Below, one piece after another: positions 51,161-60,009 of a DNA stretch of 64,000 bases. Positions within the stretch are counted from its first letter, which is position 1; each line of letters begins with the position of its first letter. The stretch is from contig JACKAJ010000015.1 of NCBI GenBank assembly GCA_020635135.1, positions 1,178,001-1,242,000 on the forward strand, written 5' to 3'. Origin of the DNA: Halobacteriovoraceae bacterium. GTDB taxonomy: Bacteria > Bdellovibrionota > Bacteriovoracia > Bacteriovoracales > Bacteriovoracaceae. Position numbers and translations under genes: made by a program. The notes beneath the pieces are model-generated. The model had not been told where the DNA came from and did no database searches. It saw only the letters and a list, made by a program, of their open reading frames with translations.

Positions 51161-52543
51161 TTGGGTATATCATTCGGTTCCATAGGGACAGGACTTCCAA
51201 AAGATATTGTGCAACAGCTCATGAAAGCTGAACAGATTCCTATCCAAAAAATGGAAGAACGCAAAGCTCAAATTCAAAGCAAGAAAACATTGCTCGACGA
51301 ATTCATCAAATATGTCGAAGACATTAAGAAAGACGTCCTCCCCAACCGCACAGAGCGGAGTCTTCGTGAACTTAAAGTGGCTCGTGGTGACGATTCAGTC
51401 AATTTAACTCTCGATAAAAATATTGCTCAACCAGGAAGTTACCAATTCCAAGTTAAATCACTGGCCCGAAAATCATCAGTATTTACCAATGGGGTTGAAG
51501 ATCCTAATAAAACCTATCTCGGAGTTGGGTATCTCCAATACTATCTTCCCAATGGAGAATCGCGAGAAATTTACATCGATCCAGAAAATTCCTCCATGAA
51601 CGGTATCGCTAAACTCATAAATGAAGACCCAACAAATGGCATGTATGCCACCGTGGTCAATGACGGGATTAACGAAGATGAACCCTATCGCCTCATTATT
51701 GCCTTGAAAGATACTGGGGATAAAAATAAAGCAACATTTCCTTATCTTTATCTCGTTGATGGAGAAGAAGATCTTTACGTTGATCAAGAAAGAGAAGGTC
51801 GAGATGCTGTCATTTCACTCGATGGGTTTGAAATCGAAGTCCCTGAAAATCAAGTTGCAAATATTCTCCCTGGTGTGAACATCGATCTCTTAAAACCTGG
51901 TGAAGAATTTACTCTCGAAATCGTTGAAGATACAGCAAAAATAGCAGATAAAGTCCAAGCCCTTGTCGATCACATCAACAAAGTCCTTGAATTTATCAAC
52001 ACCCAGAACGACCTCGATGAAAACTCAAATACGAGAACAACTCTTGGGGGTGATATTACACTCCAAACAATGGAAACCAGAATTCGTAATACCATCTTTC
52101 AACCAATACCGACGTCAATGGGATGGAAAAGAATTGGTGATTTAGGTATCACTTTTAAACGAGATGGTTTACTCAATTTTGATCGAGACAAATTTGAATC
52201 TAGTCTTAAAAAAGATTACAAATCTTCGGCGCAAATACTTATTGGCCGCTTGACTGAACAAGGGAACATCAATGGCTTTATCAACAATGTTTTTGATGTC
52301 GCCGACAATTCTTTGAAATCTCCTTCGGGAACTCTCCATGTAAGAAGACAAGGGTTCACATCTAATATTTCTCAGATCGACAAAAGAATCGCTGATAAAC
52401 AACGCCATATTGAACAAAAAGAAAAAAATTTGAAAACTAAATTTGCAAGACTAGAAGAGACAATGTCTGAAATTAAAACACAAGGGCAAGGACTTGCGGG
52501 TCTCGCAAACCAGGGAGTTAATCCCGTTCAACAGTTAGGATAA
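51161..52543 (+). CDS. fliD: flagellar filament cap protein FliD
   Basis: A 460-residue hook-associated protein 2 that caps the filament and folds incoming flagellin. The FliD_N domain (about 1-100) has the typical G-T-G-L-P-K-D-I-V-Q-Q-L-M-K-A-E-Q-I-P-I and A-R-G-D-D-S-V-N-L-T. FliD_C follows with A-D-K-V-Q-A-L-V-D-H-I-N-K-V and I-G-D-L-G-I-T-F-K-R-D-G-L-L-N-F. The C-terminus is a coiled coil. Start is TTG at 51161, supported by GGAGG eight bases upstream. First gene of a plus-strand block. Confidence 0.93.
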   Translation: MGISFGSIGTGLPKDIVQQLMKAEQIPIQKMEERKAQIQSKKTLLDEFIKYVEDIKKDVLPNRTERSLRELKVARGDDSVNLTLDKNIAQPGSYQFQVKSLARKSSVFTNGVEDPNKTYLGVGYLQYYLPNGESREIYIDPENSSMNGIAKLINEDPTNGMYATVVNDGINEDEPYRLIIALKDTGDKNKATFPYLYLVDGEEDLYVDQEREGRDAVISLDGFEIEVPENQVANILPGVNIDLLKPGEEFTLEIVEDTAKIADKVQALVDHINKVLEFINTQNDLDENSNTRTTLGGDITLQTMETRIRNTIFQPIPTSMGWKRIGDLGITFKRDGLLNFDRDKFESSLKKDYKSSAQILIGRLTEQGNINGFINNVFDVADNSLKSPSGTLHVRRQGFTSNISQIDKRIADKQRHIEQKEKNLKTKFARLEETMSEIKTQGQGLAGLANQGVNPVQQLG

Positions 52544-52584
52544 GATTAAAAAATAAAGACTTGATATAAAACCAAGGAGAAGAG

Positions 52585-52986
52585 ATGAGTAGTTATGGAT
52601 TAGGAGCTTATAAAAAAACATCAGTGCAAACTGCCAGTAAAGAGCAAGTGCTTTTAATGCTCTACCAGACGGCCATTAATTGTACGAAAAAAGCTATTGA
52701 AGCCATTGAAAACAATGACCTGACAAAAAAAGGGGAAAACATTGGAAAACTTCAAGACATTATCATTGAACTAAGCAATAGCTTGGACTTTGAAGTCGGT
52801 GGGGATATTGCGAAAGAACTTAACGCTCTTTACGACTATATTCTTCACAGTAGCACCAAGGCCAATATTAATATTGATAAGGCTCCACTTGAGGGAGTTT
52901 TATCCGTCCTGAAAACACTTTATGGTGGGTGGACTGAAGCCATTAAGTCTTTAAAGACTAGCCCACAAGAATCTACTCAGAAATGA
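52585..52986 (+). CDS. fliS: flagellin export chaperone FliS
   Basis: A 133-residue helical protein beginning G-A-Y-K-K-T-S-V-Q-T-A-S-K-E-Q-V-L-L-M-L-Y, the FliS signature, then the helix with I-E-N-N-D-L-T-K-K-G-E-N-I-G-K. It binds the C-terminus of flagellin and keeps it export-competent. Strong SD AAGGAGAAG. 41 nt after fliD, the usual order. Confidence 0.95.
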   Translation: MSSYGLGAYKKTSVQTASKEQVLLMLYQTAINCTKKAIEAIENNDLTKKGENIGKLQDIIIELSNSLDFEVGGDIAKELNALYDYILHSSTKANINIDKAPLEGVLSVLKTLYGGWTEAIKSLKTSPQESTQK

Positions 52987-52992
52987 CAAACT

Positions 52993-53307
52993 ATGAATGA
53001 AATTGATAGATGGATTGAGAAAATTAACCAGATCACACTAAAGATGCTACATGATTCTAATCTCATGGAAGAACTCAATCCAACTGATGTCCAAAACAGA
53101 AAAAGGCTGATTGAAATTATCAGGAAACAAAAAAAAATATCACTAAACCCTAAGAATGTTGAAAAAATTAATGCTATAATAAAACTTGATGAACAGATCC
53201 TGAGTAACCTGCTCAAAATGCAAGCAGTTCTTAAAGGTGATATAAAAGAAACGTTCATCAATAAAGAAAACGTGAAGAAATATAACCTTCAAAACTTAAA
53301 CAAATAG
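52993..53307 (+). CDS. FliT-like small helical protein
   Basis: A 104-residue all-helical charged protein, 6 nt after fliS, where many flagellar operons carry fliT, the FliD export chaperone. The pattern W-I-E-K-I-N-Q-I-T-L-K-M-L and R-K-R-L-I-E-I-I-R-K-Q resembles FliT helices, but sequence conservation in that family is low, so the name rests on size and position. No SD; translation is probably coupled to fliS. Confidence 0.6.
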   Translation: MNEIDRWIEKINQITLKMLHDSNLMEELNPTDVQNRKRLIEIIRKQKKISLNPKNVEKINAIIKLDEQILSNLLKMQAVLKGDIKETFINKENVKKYNLQNLNK

Positions 53308-53315
53308 GGTCTTCA

Positions 53316-53939
53316 ATGCACAAAAATCTTGAGTTTGAAAATCACAATGGATATCAAATTCCAATAGCCAATGGTGTTTACCTTGATTCAAAGATTGACC
53401 CTATAAAAGATGCTGAACAATTTTGTCTTAAGCACGAAAAAGAAATTCAATCACATAATAATTTTCTTGTGCTCGGGCTTGCGAGCGGGTTTCACATTAA
53501 TGCTATCGCTAAAAAACTCTATAAAAGAAAAAATTCATTTTGTATCACAATTATTGAACCCAACGTTCAACTTATTAGAAATTATCAAAACAACAATAAA
53601 AATCTTTTTGATTCCTTTAATATCCGTTTCTTTAACCAAACAGCCGATCTTTTGTACACCAATGAACACTTCATTAATTTTTTAATTCGAAAACCAGCTA
53701 TTTTCATTTATCCAACATCTTTTAAAGCAAATAAAAACTACTTCACTGATATTCTAACCTATACACCTGATCATCGTCTTAGCCGCTACGCTAATTTTAT
53801 CGACTATGAACTTAGCCTGAGAATTCCATGGGAACAAGAAGCTGATAAAAGTTTAGAAGAAATTGAAAAAGAAGTTTCAAAATGCAAAAGTTACGATTTT
53901 AAAAATGCATTTTTTAACATTTTGCAAATGATAGATTAA
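53316..53939 (+). CDS. stand-alone Maf-like (motility-associated factor) domain protein
   Basis: A 207-residue soluble protein. The segment N-F-L-V-L-G-L-A-S-G-F-H-I-N-A-I-A-K-K-L, followed by I-T-I-I-E-P-N-V-Q-L-I-R-N-Y, matches the Rossmann-like N-terminal region of Maf/DUF115 flagellin-modifying proteins. The larger catalytic DUF115 part seems absent, as Maf proteins are usually 600 residues or more. SD AGGG before the ATG. It stands between flagellar chaperone and glycosyltransferase-like genes, which suggests a role in flagellar protein modification. Confidence 0.65.
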   Translation: MHKNLEFENHNGYQIPIANGVYLDSKIDPIKDAEQFCLKHEKEIQSHNNFLVLGLASGFHINAIAKKLYKRKNSFCITIIEPNVQLIRNYQNNNKNLFDSFNIRFFNQTADLLYTNEHFINFLIRKPAIFIYPTSFKANKNYFTDILTYTPDHRLSRYANFIDYELSLRIPWEQEADKSLEEIEKEVSKCKSYDFKNAFFNILQMID

Positions 53940-53963
53940 GCCAAAAAAACAAAGGTCATTTTC

Positions 53964-55526
53964 ATGAAGAAGACACTCTTTATAAGCTTGAAAACCTCAC
54001 AAGAACTTATCCTCATAAAGAATATTATCTTACATTGGAAAAAAGAAAATCCTAATTATGAACTGCATCTCTTAACTTGGGAAAAAAATAAAAGCATTGA
54101 GATGTGTGGCGATCTCGACATAACAACTCATTACATTGACAAAGAAAAAATCAAAAAAATTAAAAGAAGTCAGCTTATCCCCGATTTTCATGCTGTCAAT
54201 ACACTTTGGGGAAATCTTGGATCAATCTTTAATACCCGCTGGGATACTGTCATCAACACATCCAATGACAACATTTCAAGCATACTTTCATCTGTATTGA
54301 ACTTCGAACACTACCATGGAGTTCACTACAGCAAAGACAAGGTCATTAAATATAGTAACAAATGGGCCAAATACCTCAACGAAGTTTATCCTTATAACCC
54401 TATCGCGATCAATAAGTTTGAACTTCTCATGAGTTTACTTAATCTTCCCTACCAAACACCTACTCCATGGGAAGCGCGAGGAAAATATTTCGACAACGCT
54501 AAAACTTCTTTAAATGAAATAAAAAGTATAAACAAACCTAAAAAAATGATCTCTATTGATATCAGTGCTTTTACTGCCAATAGTTTTAATATCGATGAAA
54601 TTTCCTGGGAACTCTTTAATAACGATCGCTATTTCCCAGTATTTATACACAATATTGGTGATGTTCCAGAACTAGAAGTTTTAGAAAAGATACAACAAAA
54701 AATAAATGAAGAGCTTTATATTATTGAAACAGACCTGGAGGCTTTAAGCGCCGTTGTAGCAAACTCGACAATTATCATTACTGGCGACACTGTAATTAAA
54801 CAAATTGCTCATTGCTATCAAGTGCCAACCATTACTCTACGAGCTAATAAAAATTACCATGATAGTACCGGCTATTCATATGTCAAAGATGACATCATCA
54901 TTCAATATGATGAATCTTCAATTATTTTTGAAGAACTCCTTGCCTGTATCGATATTAGACTGGAAGGAAAACCTCGTTCTTCAGTGAAATGGTTATTTAA
55001 TGATATTTATCAAATTAAAGTCGATTCACACGGAAGTTTCAGGCTTCATATAAATCCAACTGATAACAATTTAAAAAACCTTGGAAACTACTCGATAAGA
55101 ACTTACCACACGTGGACCAATCAAGAAGCTTCAAAAATTATTGATAATGAAATTTATAATCTTTTTTCAAGAGAAGAAATTGCACATTTTTCATCGTGTG
55201 AAAGAAGTTTGATGAATAACAATTCAAAAAATTTACTTGTAACCATTAAAACTCTCAAAGAAGCACTTCATAATGAAAAGAAAATCAGAGAATTCCTGGT
55301 TCACCTCAACAATCTCTTCATTCAGGGTGATCCAATCTTTATTACAACATCAATAAATCTCTTATTTCAATCAAGTTTAGAAGATCTAAATGATCATTCT
55401 CAAGAGACGCTTCTCTCGAATATTGAAATGAAGTTATTTAACCTGAGAGAAGAATACCAAAAACTATCAACTTTTTTGAATTCTTTAGCACCAAAAACCA
55501 AACAAGCGCCAAGGATTTCTGTTTGA
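53964..55526 (+). CDS. GT9-like (heptosyltransferase-type) glycosyltransferase
   Basis: A 520-residue protein with two Rossmann-like halves. The N-terminal half has the GT9 pattern: an N-terminal strand followed by L-I-K-N-I-I-L-H-W-K-K, W-G-N-L-G-S-I-F-N-T-R-W-D-T-V-I-N, and Y-H-G-V-H. The C-terminal half contains A-V-V-A-N-S-T-I-I-I-T-G-D-T-V-I-K-Q-I-A-H, equivalent to the GT9 nucleotide-sugar site D-T-G-x-x-H-x-A. The last 150 residues are helical and not part of GT9. Function may be sugar addition to flagellar proteins. TTGA overlap with the next gene. Confidence 0.72.
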   Translation: MKKTLFISLKTSQELILIKNIILHWKKENPNYELHLLTWEKNKSIEMCGDLDITTHYIDKEKIKKIKRSQLIPDFHAVNTLWGNLGSIFNTRWDTVINTSNDNISSILSSVLNFEHYHGVHYSKDKVIKYSNKWAKYLNEVYPYNPIAINKFELLMSLLNLPYQTPTPWEARGKYFDNAKTSLNEIKSINKPKKMISIDISAFTANSFNIDEISWELFNNDRYFPVFIHNIGDVPELEVLEKIQQKINEELYIIETDLEALSAVVANSTIIITGDTVIKQIAHCYQVPTITLRANKNYHDSTGYSYVKDDIIIQYDESSIIFEELLACIDIRLEGKPRSSVKWLFNDIYQIKVDSHGSFRLHINPTDNNLKNLGNYSIRTYHTWTNQEASKIIDNEIYNLFSREEIAHFSSCERSLMNNNSKNLLVTIKTLKEALHNEKKIREFLVHLNNLFIQGDPIFITTSINLLFQSSLEDLNDHSQETLLSNIEMKLFNLREEYQKLSTFLNSLAPKTKQAPRISV

Positions 55527-56983
55527 GTGTAAACGTAGGGACTTCGCTACTTTTCATTGCCCATGATCAGTGGGCTTCAGCCTTTAACATTTTAGAGGCC
55601 ATAAATAAATTTGAAATTAAAGAAAAAATCTTTTTTTATTCTCCAACAACGAATCATTATTTAAACTCTTTTCTTCCTCATTTATCTAACGTCACTTATA
55701 TAAAAGATCTTTCAGAGCTCAAGCAATTAAATCAAAATCAATCATTTGATGTTTATAACTTCAACAATTCCAAAAAAGTTCTTTCAGAAATTGAGCAGTT
55801 AAATTTTCAAAATATTTATGGATTTTATTCTAATTACTCGAAAAATAGAAAATATCTTTCAGACTGGGAAGCTTATTTAGTGTCTCAATTTGTAAATAAT
55901 CCTTATAATACAATCTCTCTGACAAGTATTATAACCAATATTTTAAAAGAATCTTTAAACCCAACGCTAAAGTACAACTATGCTTCTGAAAAAACAGAAA
56001 TAAAATTCAATAGAGTCTTTGTTTCAATTGATTCATACACCGAGCCAAGAGCAAAAATATTTTGGATTAATCTTTTGAGTGAGCTTTGTTCTCAATTCCC
56101 TCGCATAGAATTTCATCTCTTATGGAGTCCTCAGTTACAGTTTTTAGAAAAACTTGCTACATCCCAGAAAAACATTAAAAAAATTGAGAACCTACAAGAA
56201 ACGAACGAAACTTTAAATAATTCTCTACTTATTGGAGACAATCCCCTTATCACTTATCTTACAAGCACTGTGTCCAATCATGCATTTTATATTGGTCGAA
56301 TGAATACCGTTGCCCTAGAACACTTTTTCTCTACCAGTACAAGAAATACTTATCATGAAACTGATTATTCAGAAAAATCTCTCCAAAAAATTGGTGAAGA
56401 TCTAAAAAAGTTTATTGAAAGCGCAGGAAAGGAAACAGATTGGAAATCCAATTCATATTCTTATAGCATCTCCCAACATCTTTTAGCTCCCAAAACTAAG
56501 ACTTGGAAAATTAAGAGTCTCAATCACCTCTACCGATTAAGCTATCATCTCTTCTGGTACTATTACCTAAAAGAAGAACATATTAATCTTCAAAACGTCT
56601 CCCTGGACTACAGCGAAAGCTCTCAGAACTTTGAATATCATATAGACATGCTGACAAAGATTTATAACCTTATGGAGCATGTCATAACATTTTCGAGAAA
56701 AATCAAAGATCTTTCGGATCCCCAAGGTGACATTATTGTTCAATACTACGAATTTATTCAAGAAATTCACAACCTTTTAGCCATTATCGTGACAGAATGC
56801 AATCAACTAAAACCTCTTTATAATTTTTTCGCCTATGAATCACTAAATTTTTCAGACATTTTGGTCCAGCGAATTGCTGAAAAATTTATGGCCAAGGCCT
56901 TCCAAGTCCAACCTCTTATTTCAGTTATTCATGACATTTTTCTTTCAGTTGCTGAAAAAAATAATATCCGCGTCAATTTGTAA
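55523..56983 (+). CDS. diverged GT9-like protein, tandem paralogue of the preceding gene
   Basis: A 486-residue soluble protein with the same overall layout as its upstream neighbour: an N-terminal Rossmann-like half, a W-E-A-Y-L-V-S-Q-F-V-N-N-P-Y-N segment matching the neighbour's W-A-K-Y-L-N-E-V-Y-P-Y-N-P, and a second half (L-L-I-G-D-N-P-L-I-T-Y-L) where the donor-site motif is weakened. A helical C-terminus follows. It may be a non-catalytic partner. Start is TTG at 55523, overlapping the preceding TGA; AAGGA lies seven bases upstream. Confidence 0.6.
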   Translation: MSVNVGTSLLFIAHDQWASAFNILEAINKFEIKEKIFFYSPTTNHYLNSFLPHLSNVTYIKDLSELKQLNQNQSFDVYNFNNSKKVLSEIEQLNFQNIYGFYSNYSKNRKYLSDWEAYLVSQFVNNPYNTISLTSIITNILKESLNPTLKYNYASEKTEIKFNRVFVSIDSYTEPRAKIFWINLLSELCSQFPRIEFHLLWSPQLQFLEKLATSQKNIKKIENLQETNETLNNSLLIGDNPLITYLTSTVSNHAFYIGRMNTVALEHFFSTSTRNTYHETDYSEKSLQKIGEDLKKFIESAGKETDWKSNSYSYSISQHLLAPKTKTWKIKSLNHLYRLSYHLFWYYYLKEEHINLQNVSLDYSESSQNFEYHIDMLTKIYNLMEHVITFSRKIKDLSDPQGDIIVQYYEFIQEIHNLLAIIVTECNQLKPLYNFFAYESLNFSDILVQRIAEKFMAKAFQVQPLISVIHDIFLSVAEKNNIRVNL

Positions 56984-57008
56984 GCCCTCCTTTTTTGAAC
57001 TATCATGA

Positions 57009-57032
57009 AAGCGCACGTTCCAGGAGGCGCTT
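57009..57032 (+). promoter_or_regulatory. inverted repeat enclosing the SD of the histidine kinase gene
   Basis: AAGCGC (57009-57014) and GCGCTT (57027-57032) can pair around a 12-nt loop. AGGAGG (57022-57027) lies in the loop and the first base of the right arm, eight bases before the GTG start. Folding could modulate translation. Confidence 0.4.
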
Positions 57033-57035
57033 GTT

Positions 57036-58721
57036 GTGCATAAATCATTTTTTGAACTCTATACCCGGCAGCCACTTCGCATCTTTTACTCTGATGAAGA
57101 ACTAAAACAATATTTTCCTCGCCAACTTAATTTTAAAAAATCTGGAAGAGAAAATGCCGATTTAGTTCTTGATAAAGAAATTGGAGAAACTCTCACCGTT
57201 TCAAACCCTCAGGGAGAGACATTTACAATTCATGGCTATAATAATTTAATTCCTTTTTTGATGAATATTCAAAATTCACAAAAGACGTTAAGTGAACTCG
57301 ATGAGCTCAAAGATAAAATCAAAAAATCTCAAAAAAACTTTTCGAAGTCCAAGGCTAATCTTACTTTCTTAAAAGAAAACCGCGATAACCTTCAAAACAT
57401 CGTCATCTCATTGATTCAATCTGAAAATTTGCAAGACATACCCGCTCGTTTGATGAAACTTAATGTCTTTAACCACTATTCTTCCTTTTTGTTATTATCT
57501 TTACAGAAAGGAATCTCGAATGCTCATGTCTATGACCACAACAAAAGAAGGCGTTTAAAATCTTATTTCATTAAGTCTAGTGACTTCAATAGTATTTTTA
57601 ATTCTATCAAAAAAAGCAAAACTGATTATTTCTATGAGCACAAGATTATTACTCCCAACTTAAAACTTGTTGGAAGCTATTTAGCCAATACTTTTACTCT
57701 CAATACTCATCAGGTTATTCTTATTATTTCCCGAGATGACTTTATTACTCCTGAAGAAAATGAAGTCACGACTTTTAAGGAATTTTGTAATCATATTGAA
57801 AAAGCACTTAATTATATAGAATCTAAAAATACGACTCAAAATACTTTCTTGACTCTAATGGATAGCTTGAAAAAAACGGGATACCAAATTGAAATTATAG
57901 ATACTAATAAGAAAGATGTGCCTCTAAACTTACAAGATTCACATAAAGTATTCTTAACCAAGAATAAAAACTTTAAACTTCACTATGATTCTGAGGGATA
58001 CCGTGATAAACCTGTTGATGTTTTTCACTATCAAAGAATAAAGCTTATGGGGGAACTCTTTAATATTTTAAAGCACGAACTAAGTAATCCTTTGTTCGGT
58101 ATTAAAATGGCCCTTGATATTCTCTTGATTAAATATAGCAAGTCCTCTTTTTATGAATTATTTAAGCAAATCATTGAAAGCGCGAATCGTTCTCTTGAAA
58201 TTCTTAACAACATGACAGACACCTTTAGTCTTCAACAAAAAATTTCCGTTCTCTCTATAGAAAAAATTATTGACCGTACTTATACGATTCTTAAAAGTGA
58301 GTTAAGACAAGTTAACTTCACGGCTACGATTCCTGAAGATTTAAAGTCTATTAAAATTCAAACTAATATTTCAGTTCTCATTCAAATTCTTTTTAATCTC
58401 ACTATTAATGCTATTCAAGAGCTAAAAAGCGCTTATCAAGATTTGAAATTGGCTAAAATTCAATTATCCGTTGAAAAGTCACTCGATGGGATTAAGATTT
58501 TCGTCGAAGATAACGGGCGAGGCATACCCGCAACCATTGCAGAATCTCTCTTTACTCCCTTTGTAAGCAGTAAACCTCAAGGAAACGGTCTGGGTCTCGC
58601 TATTTCAAAAGGTTTGGCGCAAAAGCTAGGTGGAAACCTTGAACTCACCTTTTCTCAAAACGGTCAAACAATCTTTTGCCTGACCCTACCAAAAGAAACT
58701 ATAATAACTGCTGATGAATAA
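57036..58721 (+). CDS. soluble sensor histidine kinase
   Basis: A 561-residue kinase with no transmembrane segment. The N-terminal 80 residues are unassigned. A coiled coil (about 82-125) and a GAF-like region (about 128-270) follow. The HisKA helix has His347 in L-K-H-E-L-S-N-P, then the HATPase domain: N-box N-L-T-I-N-A-I-Q-E-L (about 454-463), G1 V-E-D-N-G-R-G-I-P (490-498), F-box F-T-P-F-V-S-S-K, G2 G-N-G-L-G-L-A-I-S. The layout resembles NtrB-type cytosolic kinases. GTG start with AGGAGG eight bases upstream. It overlaps the response-regulator gene by 8 nt, so these two are a cognate pair. Confidence 0.9.
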   Translation: MHKSFFELYTRQPLRIFYSDEELKQYFPRQLNFKKSGRENADLVLDKEIGETLTVSNPQGETFTIHGYNNLIPFLMNIQNSQKTLSELDELKDKIKKSQKNFSKSKANLTFLKENRDNLQNIVISLIQSENLQDIPARLMKLNVFNHYSSFLLLSLQKGISNAHVYDHNKRRRLKSYFIKSSDFNSIFNSIKKSKTDYFYEHKIITPNLKLVGSYLANTFTLNTHQVILIISRDDFITPEENEVTTFKEFCNHIEKALNYIESKNTTQNTFLTLMDSLKKTGYQIEIIDTNKKDVPLNLQDSHKVFLTKNKNFKLHYDSEGYRDKPVDVFHYQRIKLMGELFNILKHELSNPLFGIKMALDILLIKYSKSSFYELFKQIIESANRSLEILNNMTDTFSLQQKISVLSIEKIIDRTYTILKSELRQVNFTATIPEDLKSIKIQTNISVLIQILFNLTINAIQELKSAYQDLKLAKIQLSVEKSLDGIKIFVEDNGRGIPATIAESLFTPFVSSKPQGNGLGLAISKGLAQKLGGNLELTFSQNGQTIFCLTLPKETIITADE

Positions 58722-59109
58722 AAAAATACTCATAATTGAAGATGAAATTCTCATTGGGCAATCTTTAAAAATATTATTCGAAAATAAAGGTTTCCATGCA
58801 ATTTTAACCCAAAACGGCGTCGATGGGATAAATAAAATTCTCAATGATGATTTTGATCTCATTATTTGTGATCTCATGCTCAATGACATCTCTGGTTTTG
58901 ATATACTTGAGGATTCCTTAAAAAAATATCGTCGGGAAGATATTCCAAGAAGATTCATAATAATGAGTGCTTATTCCTCAGCTCAGATTTCCGAAAGGGC
59001 CAGACGCTATAATTGTCTGTTTTTGAGCAAGCCATTTGATAATATAAACGCAACAGTTGATTCAATTATTGAAAGAATGGATTTTAATAAACAATATACA
59101 CAACCATGA
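58714..59109 (+). CDS. single-domain response regulator
   Basis: A 131-residue CheY-like receiver with no output domain. Acidic pocket E-D-E at 9-11, phosphoacceptor Asp53 in I-I-C-D-L-M-L, Ser84 in I-M-S-A-Y-S and Lys106 in L-S-K-P-F-D are all present. It probably acts by protein-protein contact or phosphotransfer. Overlaps the kinase gene by 8 nt and nadK by 4 nt. Confidence 0.93.
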   Translation: MNKKILIIEDEILIGQSLKILFENKGFHAILTQNGVDGINKILNDDFDLIICDLMLNDISGFDILEDSLKKYRREDIPRRFIIMSAYSSAQISERARRYNCLFLSKPFDNINATVDSIIERMDFNKQYTQP

Positions 59110-59990
59110 AAGTAAAAAAAATTGCCATTATTTTGCGCCCTATTGGGAATAGCCAATTTAATACGATGGTTCAGCACTTATGTGCCTGGCTTATTCGTAG
59201 AAAAATTGAAATATATTTTCTTAGCCAAGAAAAAATGCGCCTGGAAAGAATCCTCTCATCATCGGAACTCAAAAAAATTAACTTTTTAGAGTTTATTGAA
59301 ATTCCAATTGCCGATATTGTGCTAACTCTGGGTGGAGATGGAACACTTATTGGTCTTTCCAGAAATTTAAAAAAAACAATCCCCATTGTTGGTGTAAATT
59401 GGGGAAAGCTAGGTTTTATCACTGAGTTTAGTGCTCACGAGATGTTCGATGCTCTTGCCAAAATCCTCCGTGGTGATTTTAAGACTGAAAAGAGAAGACT
59501 CTCTAAAGTTGAAATTTACCAAGGTAACTTGTGCCTATTTAAATCAAAGTTTGTAAACGACGTTGTTGTCAGTAAGAGTAAAATCGCACGACTCTTTAAC
59601 CTCAATGTTGAATGCGATAAAGAACCCATTTTTCAGCTATCGGGTGATGGGATCGTTATAAGTTCTCCTCTCGGATCAACGGCTTATTCTCTTGCGGCCG
59701 GAGGACCTATCGTTCACCCGGCAGTCCAAGCATTCGTGATTACCCCAATTTGTCCCCATAGCCTAACACATCGCCCTGTTGTAATATCAGATCATTCAGT
59801 TATTGACGTCAATCTGACCGAACGTGAAAGTGAAGTATTTCTAACTATCGACGGGCAAGTTTCCAAACCACTCTTGCATGGGCAAAGCGTTCGGATAACC
59901 CGCGAGACCAAACAAAGATTATTGATTGTTCTCAATCCTGAGAAAACCTACTTCCATACTCTCAAAGAGAAATTTATCAATAGCAAATAA
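59106..59990 (+). CDS. nadK: NAD kinase
   Basis: A 294-residue ATP-NAD kinase producing NADP. Diagnostic motifs: L-T-L-G-G-D-G-T-L-I (G-G-D-G), V-N-D-V-V-V-S-K (the N-E/D motif), and S-G-D-G-I-V-I-S-S-P-L-G-S-T-A-Y-S-L-A-A-G-G-P at about 180-200. It is placed between a two-component system and recN; nadK-recN adjacency is common in bacteria. ATGA overlap with the response regulator. Confidence 0.96.
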   Translation: MKVKKIAIILRPIGNSQFNTMVQHLCAWLIRRKIEIYFLSQEKMRLERILSSSELKKINFLEFIEIPIADIVLTLGGDGTLIGLSRNLKKTIPIVGVNWGKLGFITEFSAHEMFDALAKILRGDFKTEKRRLSKVEIYQGNLCLFKSKFVNDVVVSKSKIARLFNLNVECDKEPIFQLSGDGIVISSPLGSTAYSLAAGGPIVHPAVQAFVITPICPHSLTHRPVVISDHSVIDVNLTERESEVFLTIDGQVSKPLLHGQSVRITRETKQRLLIVLNPEKTYFHTLKEKFINSK

Positions 59991-60009
59991 GTTGAAGTGG
60001 TCATAAAAT

